Assembly: GCA_947166955.1 (NCBI GenBank)
Contig: CAMVGI010000064.1
Span: 1-7,211 of the forward strand
Length of the DNA stretch: 7,211 bases
Origin: an uncultured Clostridia bacterium
GTDB taxonomy: Bacteria > Bacillota_A > Clostridia > Oscillospirales > Oscillospiraceae
Reading direction: 5' to 3'
The notes below the pieces were generated by a model. It made no database searches, had not been told where the DNA came from, and worked only from the letters and a program-made list of their open reading frames with translations. Position numbers and translations under genes: made by a program. Shown piece after piece: positions 1 through 6,152 of the stretch; within the stretch, counting starts at the first letter, position 1; every line of letters begins with the position of its first letter.

Positions 1-609
1 TGAGGTGGAATCCACCCTGGTCACGGTATAAACACTCGGTTTGTCGCGGTTTTTGTCCATGATGAAGCGGAATCCGTTGTCAATCGGGATCGTCTCTTCG
101 TTGTATGGGAGATAGACGAGGATCTTGTCGTCGCCGATGGACATATTCGGCTTGTTCGCCTCGCCGTCGCCGTACTGCGTCGCGTTGGTGCTGTGGATCG
201 GATACTCCACGATCTCACCCGTCACGGGCGATAAGAAGCGCAGCGTGTGATTGCACTTCCACAGCACAGCCTTTTCATACACGCGGTTGTTGTCAGGAAG
301 CCCGCTCACCAGCCACAGCGCGCCCTCGCAGCGCACATACTGCCCGCAATGCAGCGTGCCGATCCTGCAAAGGATCTGCCGCACGGTGGAGCTTGCGTAG
401 GTGTCGCTCGTCTTCTGCTGCACAATGGCACGCGCCTGAGTCGGCGCGGATGCGATCGTCTTATCATAAATGAGAACGTCGCTTCCGATGGCGGAAGCAA
501 GCAGCTCATCAAAGCCGTCCTGTCCGTACGCCCAAAACTCGTCGTCCTCAAATCCGCTCTGAAAGAGCGGTCTTTTCATCCGATACCACTGCCTTGATTC
601 ATCCGACAT
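1..609 (-). CDS. Putative head-tail interface protein, partial (3' end beyond window)
   Basis: The frame is open from the ATG at 609 to the left edge, giving 203 residues with no stop, so the C-terminus is missing. The start is supported by AAGGAGG and a second GGAGG just upstream, in a 17-base gap after the preceding gene. The N-terminus (MSDESRQWYRMKRPLFQSGF) is hydrophilic. Around residues 79-133 lies a probable beta-rich region with GQYVRCEGALWLVSG (89-103) and LWKCNHTLRFLSP (116-128), including Cys81, Cys88, Cys94 and Cys119. Residues 178-200 read NGFRFIMDKN...YTVTRVD. From memory, proteins with a similar WxCNxTL segment and a RFxxD...YxVTxVD ending are common and uncharacterised in Clostridia phages, placed between capsid and tail genes. 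There is no signal peptide or membrane segment. A neck, connector or tail-proximal role is inferred from position; the exact function is unknown. The coding call is much firmer than the function. Confidence 0.8.
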   Translation of the reverse strand, partial: MSDESRQWYRMKRPLFQSGFEDDEFWAYGQDGFDELLASAIGSDVLIYDKTIASAPTQARAIVQQKTSDTYASSTVRQILCRIGTLHCGQYVRCEGALWLVSGLPDNNRVYEKAVLWKCNHTLRFLSPVTGEIVEYPIHSTNATQYGDGEANKPNMSIGDDKILVYLPYNEETIPIDNGFRFIMDKNRDKPSVYTVTRVDSTS

Positions 610-626
610 ATCCTCCGCCTCCTTCC

Positions 627-1019
627 TCAGTTGTAGGCTGGATCTTTCTGCCGGTGCAGAAGGCTCTCCACACGGGCAAGCTGATCGTCAAGCTCCTGCT
701 TCGTCACGCGCTTCGTCGCGTCCTGTCCGGTGAGCTGCACGTCCTTTCCGTAGATCCCGTTGAGCGCCATCACGCGGGAAAGCTCGCGCTGGAGGTACTG
801 GACGTACATCATCTGCGCAAGCGTGCGCTGCACGTTCATGCCGAGGTCGCCGGAAAACTCCTTCTTCTCGGCGTCGTAGCCAAGATCTTCGTCGACATTC
901 AGTTCATAGTCCGCCACCGCGACCGCCAGCCACGCCTTTTCCAATCCCTCCGGGATCTCATACTTCGTCAAAGGCATGGAATGGAAAATGGTCTCGATGT
1001 CCGAAAACGTAGTCGCCAT
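627..1019 (-). CDS. Small helical phage protein, possible head-tail connector
   Basis: A 130-residue protein starting MATTFSDIET. I chose the ATG at 1019 over the in-frame GTG at 1025 because GAGGAGG (1027-1033) is 7 bases from the ATG but only 1 base from the GTG. The sequence is soluble and largely helical: helix-prone stretches at about 24-42, 60-88 (rich in Met, Gln and Leu) and 104-124, with an acidic loop NVDEDLGYDAEKKEFSGD (41-58) between the first two. Size, all-helical character and position two genes after the major capsid gene resemble the head-tail connectors (adaptors) that dock under the portal in siphophages such as HK97 and SPP1. No diagnostic motif confirms this. It lies 21 bases after its upstream neighbour and 17 bases before the next start, so it is probably translated from the same message. 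Confidence 0.8.
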   Translation of the reverse strand: MATTFSDIETIFHSMPLTKYEIPEGLEKAWLAVAVADYELNVDEDLGYDAEKKEFSGDLGMNVQRTLAQMMYVQYLQRELSRVMALNGIYGKDVQLTGQDATKRVTKQELDDQLARVESLLHRQKDPAYN

Positions 1020-1026
1020 AACCACG

Positions 1027-1033
1027 CCTCCTC
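1027..1033 (-). promoter_or_regulatory. Ribosome binding site that decides the start at 1019
   Basis: The minus strand reads GAGGAGG here, 7 bases before the ATG at 1019. The alternative GTG at 1025 is 1 base from the motif and so too close for initiation. The protein therefore most likely begins MATTF rather than with the two extra residues of a GTG start. Confidence 0.75.
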
Positions 1034-1040
1034 TCGAATA

Positions 1041-1508
1041 TTAGAAATCACGCTGATCGGCGAGCGCGCGCAGCGCGTCGACCTTCCATGTCTCCGCGTC
1101 CTCAGCGCCGCACTTAAACGCAAGATCGACCAGCATCCGCTTCTCGGCGTCCGTACTCACAAGCTCGCGCAGCCGCTCGTTGAACTTCGCCTTGCTCTTG
1201 ATGGCAAGAAGCGCCTTGACAGCATCCTCGTCGAGAATGACCGGCGCTTCCGTCTGCACGCCCTCAATGCCGAACACGTCGCTGCGTGCGGCGTCGTCCA
1301 CAATGCGGATGCGCGCGTGATTGCCAAGGCCATCCTCGCCGGTGAACATCTTGTTGCCGAGCTGGATCTGCGCCTGCACCTCATCGCGCGAGAGAAGCGG
1401 ATAGTTCTTCGCGTTCGCGGGGATCATCACATCACCCTGTCCGGTCGCGCGGTGGAAGTACAAAGGCCATGAGCACAGATTGTCTACCAGAACATTGTTT
1501 GTCGCCAT
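1041..1508 (-). CDS. Conserved-type phage structural protein of unknown role
   Basis: A 155-residue protein with two visible parts. Residues 1-80 look beta-rich and glycine-containing: NLCSWPLYFHRATGQGDVMI (10-29), PLLSRDEVQAQIQLGNKMF (37-55), then GEDGLGNHARIRIVDDAARS (57-76). After a linker with TEAPVILDED (86-95), residues 93-155 are charged and helical (FNERLRELVSTDAEKRMLVD at 109-128, ending WKVDALRALADQRDF). There is no signal peptide or transmembrane segment. It is the first gene after the major capsid gene and the terminator, and its ribosome site is weak: GAAAGG at 1520-1525, 11 bases from the ATG, against AAGGAGG for neighbouring genes. I do not recognise a characterised family. Position suggests a virion component such as a connector, a capsid accessory protein or a fiber-like protein. 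The coding call rests on length, a ribosome site and operon spacing. Confidence 0.8.
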   Translation of the reverse strand: MATNNVLVDNLCSWPLYFHRATGQGDVMIPANAKNYPLLSRDEVQAQIQLGNKMFTGEDGLGNHARIRIVDDAARSDVFGIEGVQTEAPVILDEDAVKALLAIKSKAKFNERLRELVSTDAEKRMLVDLAFKCGAEDAETWKVDALRALADQRDF

Positions 1509-1632
1509 GATCGTAAATTCCTTTCATAACCCCCTATGGGGCGTATTTGGGTATCGCAAAAACAAGGAGAGGCCGTAAAGCCTCTCCTTGTAATTATCCG
1601 CCCGCAGACGGCTCGGATTTCAAACGAAATTC
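1509..1632. other. Longest intergenic gap, between capsid gene and next gene
   Basis: These 124 bases are the only gap over 25 bases in the window. In minus-strand order they hold a linker after the capsid stop codon with a weak 5-base stem (cggat 1614-1618 with atccg 1596-1600), the strong terminator hairpin at 1562-1591 with its T tract, a short GC hairpin CCCC-ATA-GGGG (1541-1531), and the weak ribosome site of the next gene. I could not find a convincing sigma-70 type promoter: TTGCGA just after the T tract has no good -10 at 16-18 bases. Confidence 0.7.
1558..1591 (-). terminator. Rho-independent terminator after the major capsid gene
   Basis: On the minus strand a perfect 12-base stem (ACAAGGAGAGGC, 1591-1580, pairing with GCCTCTCCTTGT, 1573-1562) closes a 6-base loop (TTTACG). 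A run of five T (1562-1558, sharing the last stem base) follows. The plus-strand side is followed only by TAATTA, so the element is oriented for the structural operon. It begins 41 bases past the capsid stop codon. Since the following genes are also needed for virions and no promoter is obvious between them, it probably acts as a partial terminator that lowers downstream expression relative to capsid protein. Confidence 0.8.
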
Positions 1633-2742
1633 TTAGCCGACGTTGGGACGCTCGTAGTTGGTGTCGGAGATAAGACCGATCTGGTCTTCCATGCCCTCCG
1701 CGATACCAGCGCCGAACTCCATGTCGAAGCGCGTCATGTGCTGGCGCGTCACGATGTCGTCGCCGGTCATGCTGGTCATGCCGCCGCGCACAAAGCTCTG
1801 CAGCGGGGAGACCTTGCCCTGCGGCAGGAAGAACAGCAAGCCCTGCGGCATGTAGAGGTCGTAGTCGGTGCCGGCCGCGTTGAGCTTCGTCCAGTTGATC
1901 GCGTTGGGAAGCTCGGTGACATACGCGCCATTGTAAAAGCTGACAAGACCGGTCTTGCGGATCTCATCGGCCACAACGTCCGCGCCAAACGGGATGGTGT
2001 TCGCGCCCACGGTCAGGTAGCCGGAGAAGTCGTTGAACTGGCTCACGACGCTGTAATCGCCGGCGATGTTGACCTTGCCGTAACGACGCATGGACTTGAG
2101 CATGTTGTCAACGCCGGTCTTGGTGATGCCGGTGGACTCGGCAAAGTGCTTGACGCCGGTGGCGTTCTTGAGACCGTTGTAGAGAACGGTCATCACATAG
2201 TAGACGGCCTTGTTCTGCATGTCGATCTTCACCTGCTCGACGCCCTCGGCGAGGTTGCCGTCGAAGTTGCCGCTCTGCAGCTCGCGGTAGTCGATGCTGA
2301 TGCCGCCGCTGATCGTCTGGGTGGCGATCGGGTACTCGCGCCAGTTGACGGCCGCAAACGGCACATCAGAGCTGGAAGCCTGGAAGCGGCTGTCGACGCT
2401 CTCGTACTTGTAGGTCTTCATCATCGCCTGCTCGTTGTAGCCGATGCGCTTGAAGGAACCCATGAAGTTGAAGAGCTTGATCGCCTGCATCAGCTTCGGC
2501 TCGATGGAGAAGCGGATGATCGCATTGATCTCGCTCATGGCGACGGTATCGCCGTTCAGCGCCTTCTCAGCAAGCGAGCTGATCTCAGCGACGGACTTGT
2601 CCAGAACCTTGTCGCTGACGTTGGGACGATTGCCCTGCACCAGCGCGGAGAAAACCTCCACGATGGGAGACTTTGCGGTAACGCGCGCCGGAGCGGTGTC
2701 AGGACGGGCGTTCGCCATGTTGATTTCATAGATCGTGCTCAT
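1633..2742 (-). CDS. Major capsid protein, HK97 fold (probable)
   Basis: A 369-residue protein that would form the icosahedral shell. Its size is typical of an HK97-type capsid protein, and it directly follows the scaffold and decoration candidates, the standard place. Residues 25-95 are helix-rich and could form the N-arm and spine-helix region. Residues 96-160 contain aromatic and beta segments (TYKYESVDSRF, VNWREYPIATQTISGGISID), with SIDYRELQSGN at 149-159. A long helix follows (about 162-192, EGVEQVKIDMQNKAVYYVMT), as in the backbone helix of this fold. The C-terminal part (about 225-369) alternates beta strands and turns (FGADVVADEI at 252-261; MPQGLLFFLPQGKVSP at 298-313) as expected for A- and P-domain material. 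There is no N-terminal delta domain, in keeping with a separate scaffold. The start has AAGGAGG 8 bases upstream. A terminator follows it. Assignment rests on context and fold-like pattern, not on a catalytic motif. Confidence 0.85.
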   Translation of the reverse strand: MSTIYEINMANARPDTAPARVTAKSPIVEVFSALVQGNRPNVSDKVLDKSVAEISSLAEKALNGDTVAMSEINAIIRFSIEPKLMQAIKLFNFMGSFKRIGYNEQAMMKTYKYESVDSRFQASSSDVPFAAVNWREYPIATQTISGGISIDYRELQSGNFDGNLAEGVEQVKIDMQNKAVYYVMTVLYNGLKNATGVKHFAESTGITKTGVDNMLKSMRRYGKVNIAGDYSVVSQFNDFSGYLTVGANTIPFGADVVADEIRKTGLVSFYNGAYVTELPNAINWTKLNAAGTDYDLYMPQGLLFFLPQGKVSPLQSFVRGGMTSMTGDDIVTRQHMTRFDMEFGAGIAEGMEDQIGLISDTNYERPNVG

Positions 2743-2765
2743 TGTATAGCCCTCCTTTTCATTTC

Positions 2766-3227
2766 TTACTGCACGCGGATCACGGCAAGCACGCCGTTAC
2801 CCATGTACGCGGTCTTCTCGATGACCTCGAAATAGACCTTATAGCCGTCGACGTCGTTGCTCTTCTCCAGAAGACCGCCGATGCCGAACACGAGCTTATC
2901 GTTCACGGCGACGGAAGCGTACGCGGTGCTGATCTCACTCGCGGCGAACTCGATTTCGAGGTTGCCGACCGTGGTGAGATCGTCAGCGCGGACATACTCG
3001 CCGGCCTTGACGTCAAGGCTCTGGGAGAAGTTGCGGATCTCCGGCTTGTCGTTGATGTTGGTCACGATGCGGTAGGCGGCCTTCGCCTCATCCGCAGTGG
3101 TCGGCAGCTTCGCGGTCTTGTTCACCTGATTGAGAATGACGCCCATACCGACCTTCATGTCGACGGCAGCCTTGCAGTTGCCGACGTTCTGCACGTTCTT
3201 GAACGCGCCAATAGTCTTGTACTTCAT
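2766..3227 (-). CDS. Probable capsid decoration (head-stabilising) protein
   Basis: A 153-residue soluble protein starting MKYKTIGAFK, with AAGGAGG 9 bases before the ATG. It is rich in Val, Ala, Gly and Thr with short alternating segments that look like beta strands. Features visible: GMGVILNQVNKTAKLP (27-42), AYRIVTNIND (51-60), LDVKAGEYVRADDL (71-84), LEIEFAASE (90-98) and a closing VYFEVIEKTAYMGNGVLAVI (131-150). The segment VKAGEYVRA followed by strands resembles small barrel proteins that bind capsid surfaces. It sits between the scaffold and the major capsid gene, the same slot as gene D in lambda, which encodes the decoration protein. No cysteines other than Cys18 and no membrane or signal segment. 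An alternative is another small head accessory protein. Function is inferred mainly from position and beta-rich character. Confidence 0.75.
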   Translation of the reverse strand: MKYKTIGAFKNVQNVGNCKAAVDMKVGMGVILNQVNKTAKLPTTADEAKAAYRIVTNINDKPEIRNFSQSLDVKAGEYVRADDLTTVGNLEIEFAASEISTAYASVAVNDKLVFGIGGLLEKSNDVDGYKVYFEVIEKTAYMGNGVLAVIRVQ

Positions 3228-3249
3228 GTTGGTATTCCTCCTTCAAAAA

Positions 3250-3822
3250 TTAGTACACGCTGACGTCATCGTCAGGCTGGTCTTCGCTCTTGGGAGCGGT
3301 TTCTGCGATTGCGAACACGTCGATCTCGCTCGCGGCGTTCTGCTCGCTCGTCTTGGCAACCTGCGCCGCACGCACGATCTCCGTGCAGATCTTGCCGACG
3401 ATCGCGTTGATCTCGACGCTGCCGGGATTCTCGTTAAAGGCGTTGATCTCCGCCTCCGCGACCTTGCGCTGCTCTTCGGTGTAGGGCGCGAGCGCCGCGT
3501 TCAGCTCAGTCTTGAGCTGTTCGTTCGCAAGCTCGGTGTTCTTGGCCTCCATCTCTGCGATTTTGGCGTTCAGCTCCTCGACCTTGGCGTTCGCCTCGGT
3601 AAGACCGGCCTCCTTCGCGTCGAAGTCCGCGCGAAGCTGAGCCTTTTCCTCCTCGACGTGCGCGATCTGGGCTTCCTTGTCCTTGATCTCCGCCTCAAGC
3701 TCCGCGATCTTCGCGTCCTTGGCGGAAAGCTGCGCCCAGTATTCGTCCCAGCGGTTGTTGGCTTCCACCATAGCGTTCGAGACGGCCGCCTTCGTCTTGT
3801 TCAACATTTCCTCAAAATCCAT
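3250..3822 (-). CDS. Nested scaffold protein from an internal in-frame start
   Basis: Translation from the internal ATG at 3822 (residue 211 of the 400-residue parent) would give 190 residues beginning MDFEEMLNKT. This is the whole coiled-coil part without the protease domain. A perfect AAGGAGG (3831-3837) is 8 bases upstream, as good as the sites of the operon's main genes, and it falls precisely at the boundary between domains. The underlying codons encode Lys-Glu-Asp in the linker KNAKEDDSM, so the site could have been selected without harming the protein. The arrangement is well known: in lambda, Nu3 scaffold is made from an internal start within protease gene C. A free scaffold in excess of the protease fusion is what assembly needs. 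Evidence is sequence only; no expression data. Confidence 0.7.
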   Translation of the reverse strand: MDFEEMLNKTKAAVSNAMVEANNRWDEYWAQLSAKDAKIAELEAEIKDKEAQIAHVEEEKAQLRADFDAKEAGLTEANAKVEELNAKIAEMEAKNTELANEQLKTELNAALAPYTEEQRKVAEAEINAFNENPGSVEINAIVGKICTEIVRAAQVAKTSEQNAASEIDVFAIAETAPKSEDQPDDDVSVY

Positions 3823-4452
3823 GCTGTCATCCTCCTTCGCATTTTTCTTATTATTTAACTCCATCACGATCGCCGTCTCATCTGCCGGCTTGATGCCGAG
3901 GATCGCGTAACCGCTGTAATCGTAGATCTGCGGCACGCGCCCCTGCTCCTTCCAACCGCCGGAGTAAATAATCTGACCTTCGTTTTCCGGCTTGCCGACG
4001 ATCTCCACGCTGCCCTTGACGGTTCCGTCCGCCATGTGCTGCGTCAGCCAGTCCACGAACTTCGGATAGCGCATCTCGTCCAGCCAGCCCTCCGCGATCA
4101 GCACGCGGCGATCACTCCCGTCGATGCGCACATCGTCCACATACGCCTTGTCGACAAAGCCGACCATTGTGGCGTCCTCAAAAAGCGGCATATTGTTGCG
4201 CGCACCGGTCATACCGTGTCCGTACGGGACGTCGCGATCCTCCGTCAGAAATTCAACGGTGATCGACATGCCCTTTGCGGACTCGATGTTCTCGCGCACA
4301 TACTCCTCGTTCCACGAGATGCCGTTTTCCTGCCAGCTCGTATCGTCGGAAAAGATCTCATGCAGCACGACCTTGATGTGCCGTCTGCCCGCGACCGTTG
4401 ACTTGCTGGCGATTTCAAAAATGGGAAACTTCGTTTTGACTTTCTCAAACAT
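3250..4452 (-). CDS. Prohead protease fused to a scaffold domain (probable)
   Basis: A 400-residue protein in two parts. Residues 1-200 are a mixed alpha/beta domain whose layout fits a capsid-maturation serine protease. Candidate catalytic residues are His79 in VPYGHG and Ser148 in GTVKGSVEIVG, with a later strand IYDYSGYAILGIKP (176-189) where such proteases usually carry a conserved turn. Residues 201-235 are a charged linker. Residues 236-320 are strongly charged heptad-like sequence (ELEAEIKDKEAQIAHVEEEK, 251-270), a long coiled coil typical of scaffolds. The C-terminus (about 340-400) is acidic and ends DDDVSVY. The ATG at 4452 follows GGGGAGGTGAGG, 16 bases after the portal stop. The role would be to shape the procapsid and then degrade the scaffold. 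The protease family is not certain (S78/U35-like or a divergent relative). An internal start at 3822 appears to give the scaffold separately. Confidence 0.8.
   Translation of the reverse strand: MFEKVKTKFPIFEIASKSTVAGRRHIKVVLHEIFSDDTSWQENGISWNEEYVRENIESAKGMSITVEFLTEDRDVPYGHGMTGARNNMPLFEDATMVGFVDKAYVDDVRIDGSDRRVLIAEGWLDEMRYPKFVDWLTQHMADGTVKGSVEIVGKPENEGQIIYSGGWKEQGRVPQIYDYSGYAILGIKPADETAIVMELNNKKNAKEDDSMDFEEMLNKTKAAVSNAMVEANNRWDEYWAQLSAKDAKIAELEAEIKDKEAQIAHVEEEKAQLRADFDAKEAGLTEANAKVEELNAKIAEMEAKNTELANEQLKTELNAALAPYTEEQRKVAEAEINAFNENPGSVEINAIVGKICTEIVRAAQVAKTSEQNAASEIDVFAIAETAPKSEDQPDDDVSVY
3831..3837 (-). promoter_or_regulatory. Internal ribosome binding site for the nested scaffold
   Basis: The minus strand reads AAGGAGG, separated by 8 bases (ATGACAGC) from the in-frame ATG at 3822. 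I looked through the other coding stretches for the same pattern, a start codon 5-10 bases after a strong GGAGG, and found no other clear internal case. An overlapping ATG at 3830 is out of frame and touches the motif, so it is not a likely start. Confidence 0.75.
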
Positions 4453-4468
4453 CCTGCCTCACCTCCCC

Positions 4469-6130
4469 TCAATCGCCGGGGGACGGCAAGGCGTTCCCAT
4501 CGTTCTCCGCCGTGCTCTCGGTGCTGGGATTCTGCTCGGCTCCGGCGTGGCTCTTGTCCACGTCGTCGTCCGGCGCGTCCTTGCCAGTCATGGTGAACGA
4601 CGTCTTATGCACCGGATACACATTCTCGAAGTCCTCGTAAAGCTCGTAGTCCATCAGCGTCAAATAGTCGTCGGCGTTCACGCCGCTCGCGGCGATCCAC
4701 GCGCCGAGGCTTCCCTTGCCGCGCGCATAGAGGTCGGAGAGCATCTTGACGAACTTCTCGCGGTTCGTGAACGTCACCGGCAGCACGCGGAACTCCACGC
4801 GGTAGTCCTTGTCGCGCATCGCGCCGTAGCCAAGGCACTTGTTCATCTCCTCCACGACCGCCTCGATCCAGGTAAACACCTTGCTTGCGATGATCTCAAG
4901 GTTCAGCGAGGCCGTGGCGTAGTTGCCGGTCGAGCTGCCGCCGAGCGCGGCGGCGGAGAAGCCGATGCCGTCGTTGACCTTATCCTTGATGCCGTTGTCG
5001 TTCTCCTCATCGAGAATGTCGACATCCACCGGCAGCCGCTCCATCTTTGTACCGGCGGCGAGCGAAAAGAAGCTCACGCCGTTGTCGCTGCGCGTCGTCA
5101 ACGCGCCCTTGACGGTGTTGTGCTGCGCCTTTTGCTGCTTGTCCGTCAGCGCGGACGTACCCTTGTCCTTACCCTCCGGGAAGGTCTCGTAGTAGATCTG
5201 GTTGTTCACCGTGTCAAGCACATGGCGCTTGGTTTTGGTGAAATAGTTGGCATAGTCGATGTCGTCAAGCGCCGCGACTGCGAACGGCACGCCATAGGGA
5301 TCGTTGACGCCGCTTTTGATCTTCAAAACGATCGTCTTGCGCCAGTCGAGCCGCAGCCAACAAGCGCCGTTCGTAAACTCGCCCTTGTGATACTTCTCCC
5401 ATCCGTCCTGGATCTGCTTGGGGAAGCTCGCGAGCTTGCGCTTTTGCTCCTCCGGCGTCATGCCATCAAAAAAGCGCAGGTCGAACGCCGCCTCGTAGCA
5501 GTTGTTGCGCCGCCCGATGATACGCACATAGTCGACCGGTAGCGTAAAAACCATCGTGTTTACGCCAGACTCGTTGATTTCGGAAATGCTTCTGATGTCC
5601 TCGTCCGTCAGCGCCATGCGCCGATCCACGCTCACGCGCCGCGTCTCCATGTACCCGACGTACATACCTTCGTTCGCCGCCTGATGAATGGCGTTGCGAA
5701 TGACCTCCTTGTAGCGGATCGAGCGCAGCACGGCGTTCATCTTGTCCCGCTGCGCCCTCGTCGCGCCGCGCGCGACGTCTTCGCGCTTCGGCTTTGCCAC
5801 CACAATGTAATCCAGCGAGTGCAGCGTCTCCAGACTGTCGATGGCGTTCGTCACCGTTCCGTTCGCGTAATACGCCCACTTCGCCCACCGGCGCAGCTCT
5901 CGGATATTCGTCATGGGATTTTTCGCCATGCGCCAAAGCGCCTCCGGCGAATACGGCGCGCTGCCGCAATCCGCGTGGTCTACGTTGATATTCACCCACC
6001 CGCCGAACGAGCTGACCTCGCCGCCGACGGGAACGCTCTGTGCCACAGACGCGCTTTCCGTCGTCTTCTGCGGCTCGATCCTTGTGCCGCCGCGCGGCTC
6101 AAACAGCCGAAACCTCGATTTTTCTGCCAT
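4469..6130 (-). CDS. Portal protein
   Basis: A 553-residue protein directly after the large terminase, the usual place and size for a phage portal, the dodecameric ring at the capsid vertex through which DNA is packaged and to which the tail attaches. Residues 1-45 are a disordered basic and Ser/Thr-rich leader. Residues 60-110 are helical (SPEALWRMAKNPMTNIRELR). Residues 130-165 form the wing-type region with VIRNAIHQAANEGMYVGYME. Residues 273-300 (SGVNDPYGVPFAVAALDDID onward) match the conserved Pro-Tyr-Gly-rich helix region of Firmicute phage portals. Residues 383-430 include KVNDGIGFSAAALGGSSTGN then a long helix with Ala-Ser-Leu-Asn and Trp421, typical of the stem and crown side. Residues 515-553 are an acidic, flexible tail. 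AAGGAGGTGA lies 10 bases (counted from AAGGAGG) before the ATG at 6130, 22 bases after the terminase stop. No separate MuF-type minor head gene follows. Confidence 0.88.
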   Translation of the reverse strand: MAEKSRFRLFEPRGGTRIEPQKTTESASVAQSVPVGGEVSSFGGWVNINVDHADCGSAPYSPEALWRMAKNPMTNIRELRRWAKWAYYANGTVTNAIDSLETLHSLDYIVVAKPKREDVARGATRAQRDKMNAVLRSIRYKEVIRNAIHQAANEGMYVGYMETRRVSVDRRMALTDEDIRSISEINESGVNTMVFTLPVDYVRIIGRRNNCYEAAFDLRFFDGMTPEEQKRKLASFPKQIQDGWEKYHKGEFTNGACWLRLDWRKTIVLKIKSGVNDPYGVPFAVAALDDIDYANYFTKTKRHVLDTVNNQIYYETFPEGKDKGTSALTDKQQKAQHNTVKGALTTRSDNGVSFFSLAAGTKMERLPVDVDILDEENDNGIKDKVNDGIGFSAAALGGSSTGNYATASLNLEIIASKVFTWIEAVVEEMNKCLGYGAMRDKDYRVEFRVLPVTFTNREKFVKMLSDLYARGKGSLGAWIAASGVNADDYLTLMDYELYEDFENVYPVHKTSFTMTGKDAPDDDVDKSHAGAEQNPSTESTAENDGNALPSPGD

Positions 6131-6152
6131 ACTGCTCTCACCTCCTTGTCAT

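Noticed and set aside
1020..1025. GTG start at 1025 for the 130-residue protein
   Set aside because: Only one base separates it from GAGGAGG; the ATG at 1019 has ideal spacing.
594..1472. A 292-residue plus-strand open frame opposite the two small genes
   Set aside because: It spans two minus-strand genes and their ribosome site; the protein looks like an antisense translation with no recognisable domain.
1527..1562. Possible promoter after the terminator (TTGCGA as -35)
   Set aside because: At 17 bases the -10 would be TAGGGG, a poor match, and the better TTATGA is too far away at 24 bases.
1944..1957. Perfect 14-base palindrome CAAGACCGGTCTTG in the capsid gene
   Set aside because: About one such palindrome every two windows of this size is expected by chance, and it lies in ordinary codons.
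1738..2835. A 365-residue plus-strand open frame opposite the capsid gene
   Set aside because: It lies antisense to the major capsid gene with Val/Asp/Ala/His-rich shadow sequence and runs past the capsid start into the next gene; the minus-strand gene has a proper ribosome site and a family-like protein.
4124..5542. A 472-residue plus-strand open frame across the protease and portal genes
   Set aside because: It is antisense to two well-supported genes, crosses their boundary, has Val/Leu/His/Arg-rich shadow composition and no ribosome site seen. It exists because the sense genes rarely use codons TTA, CTA and TCA in that register.
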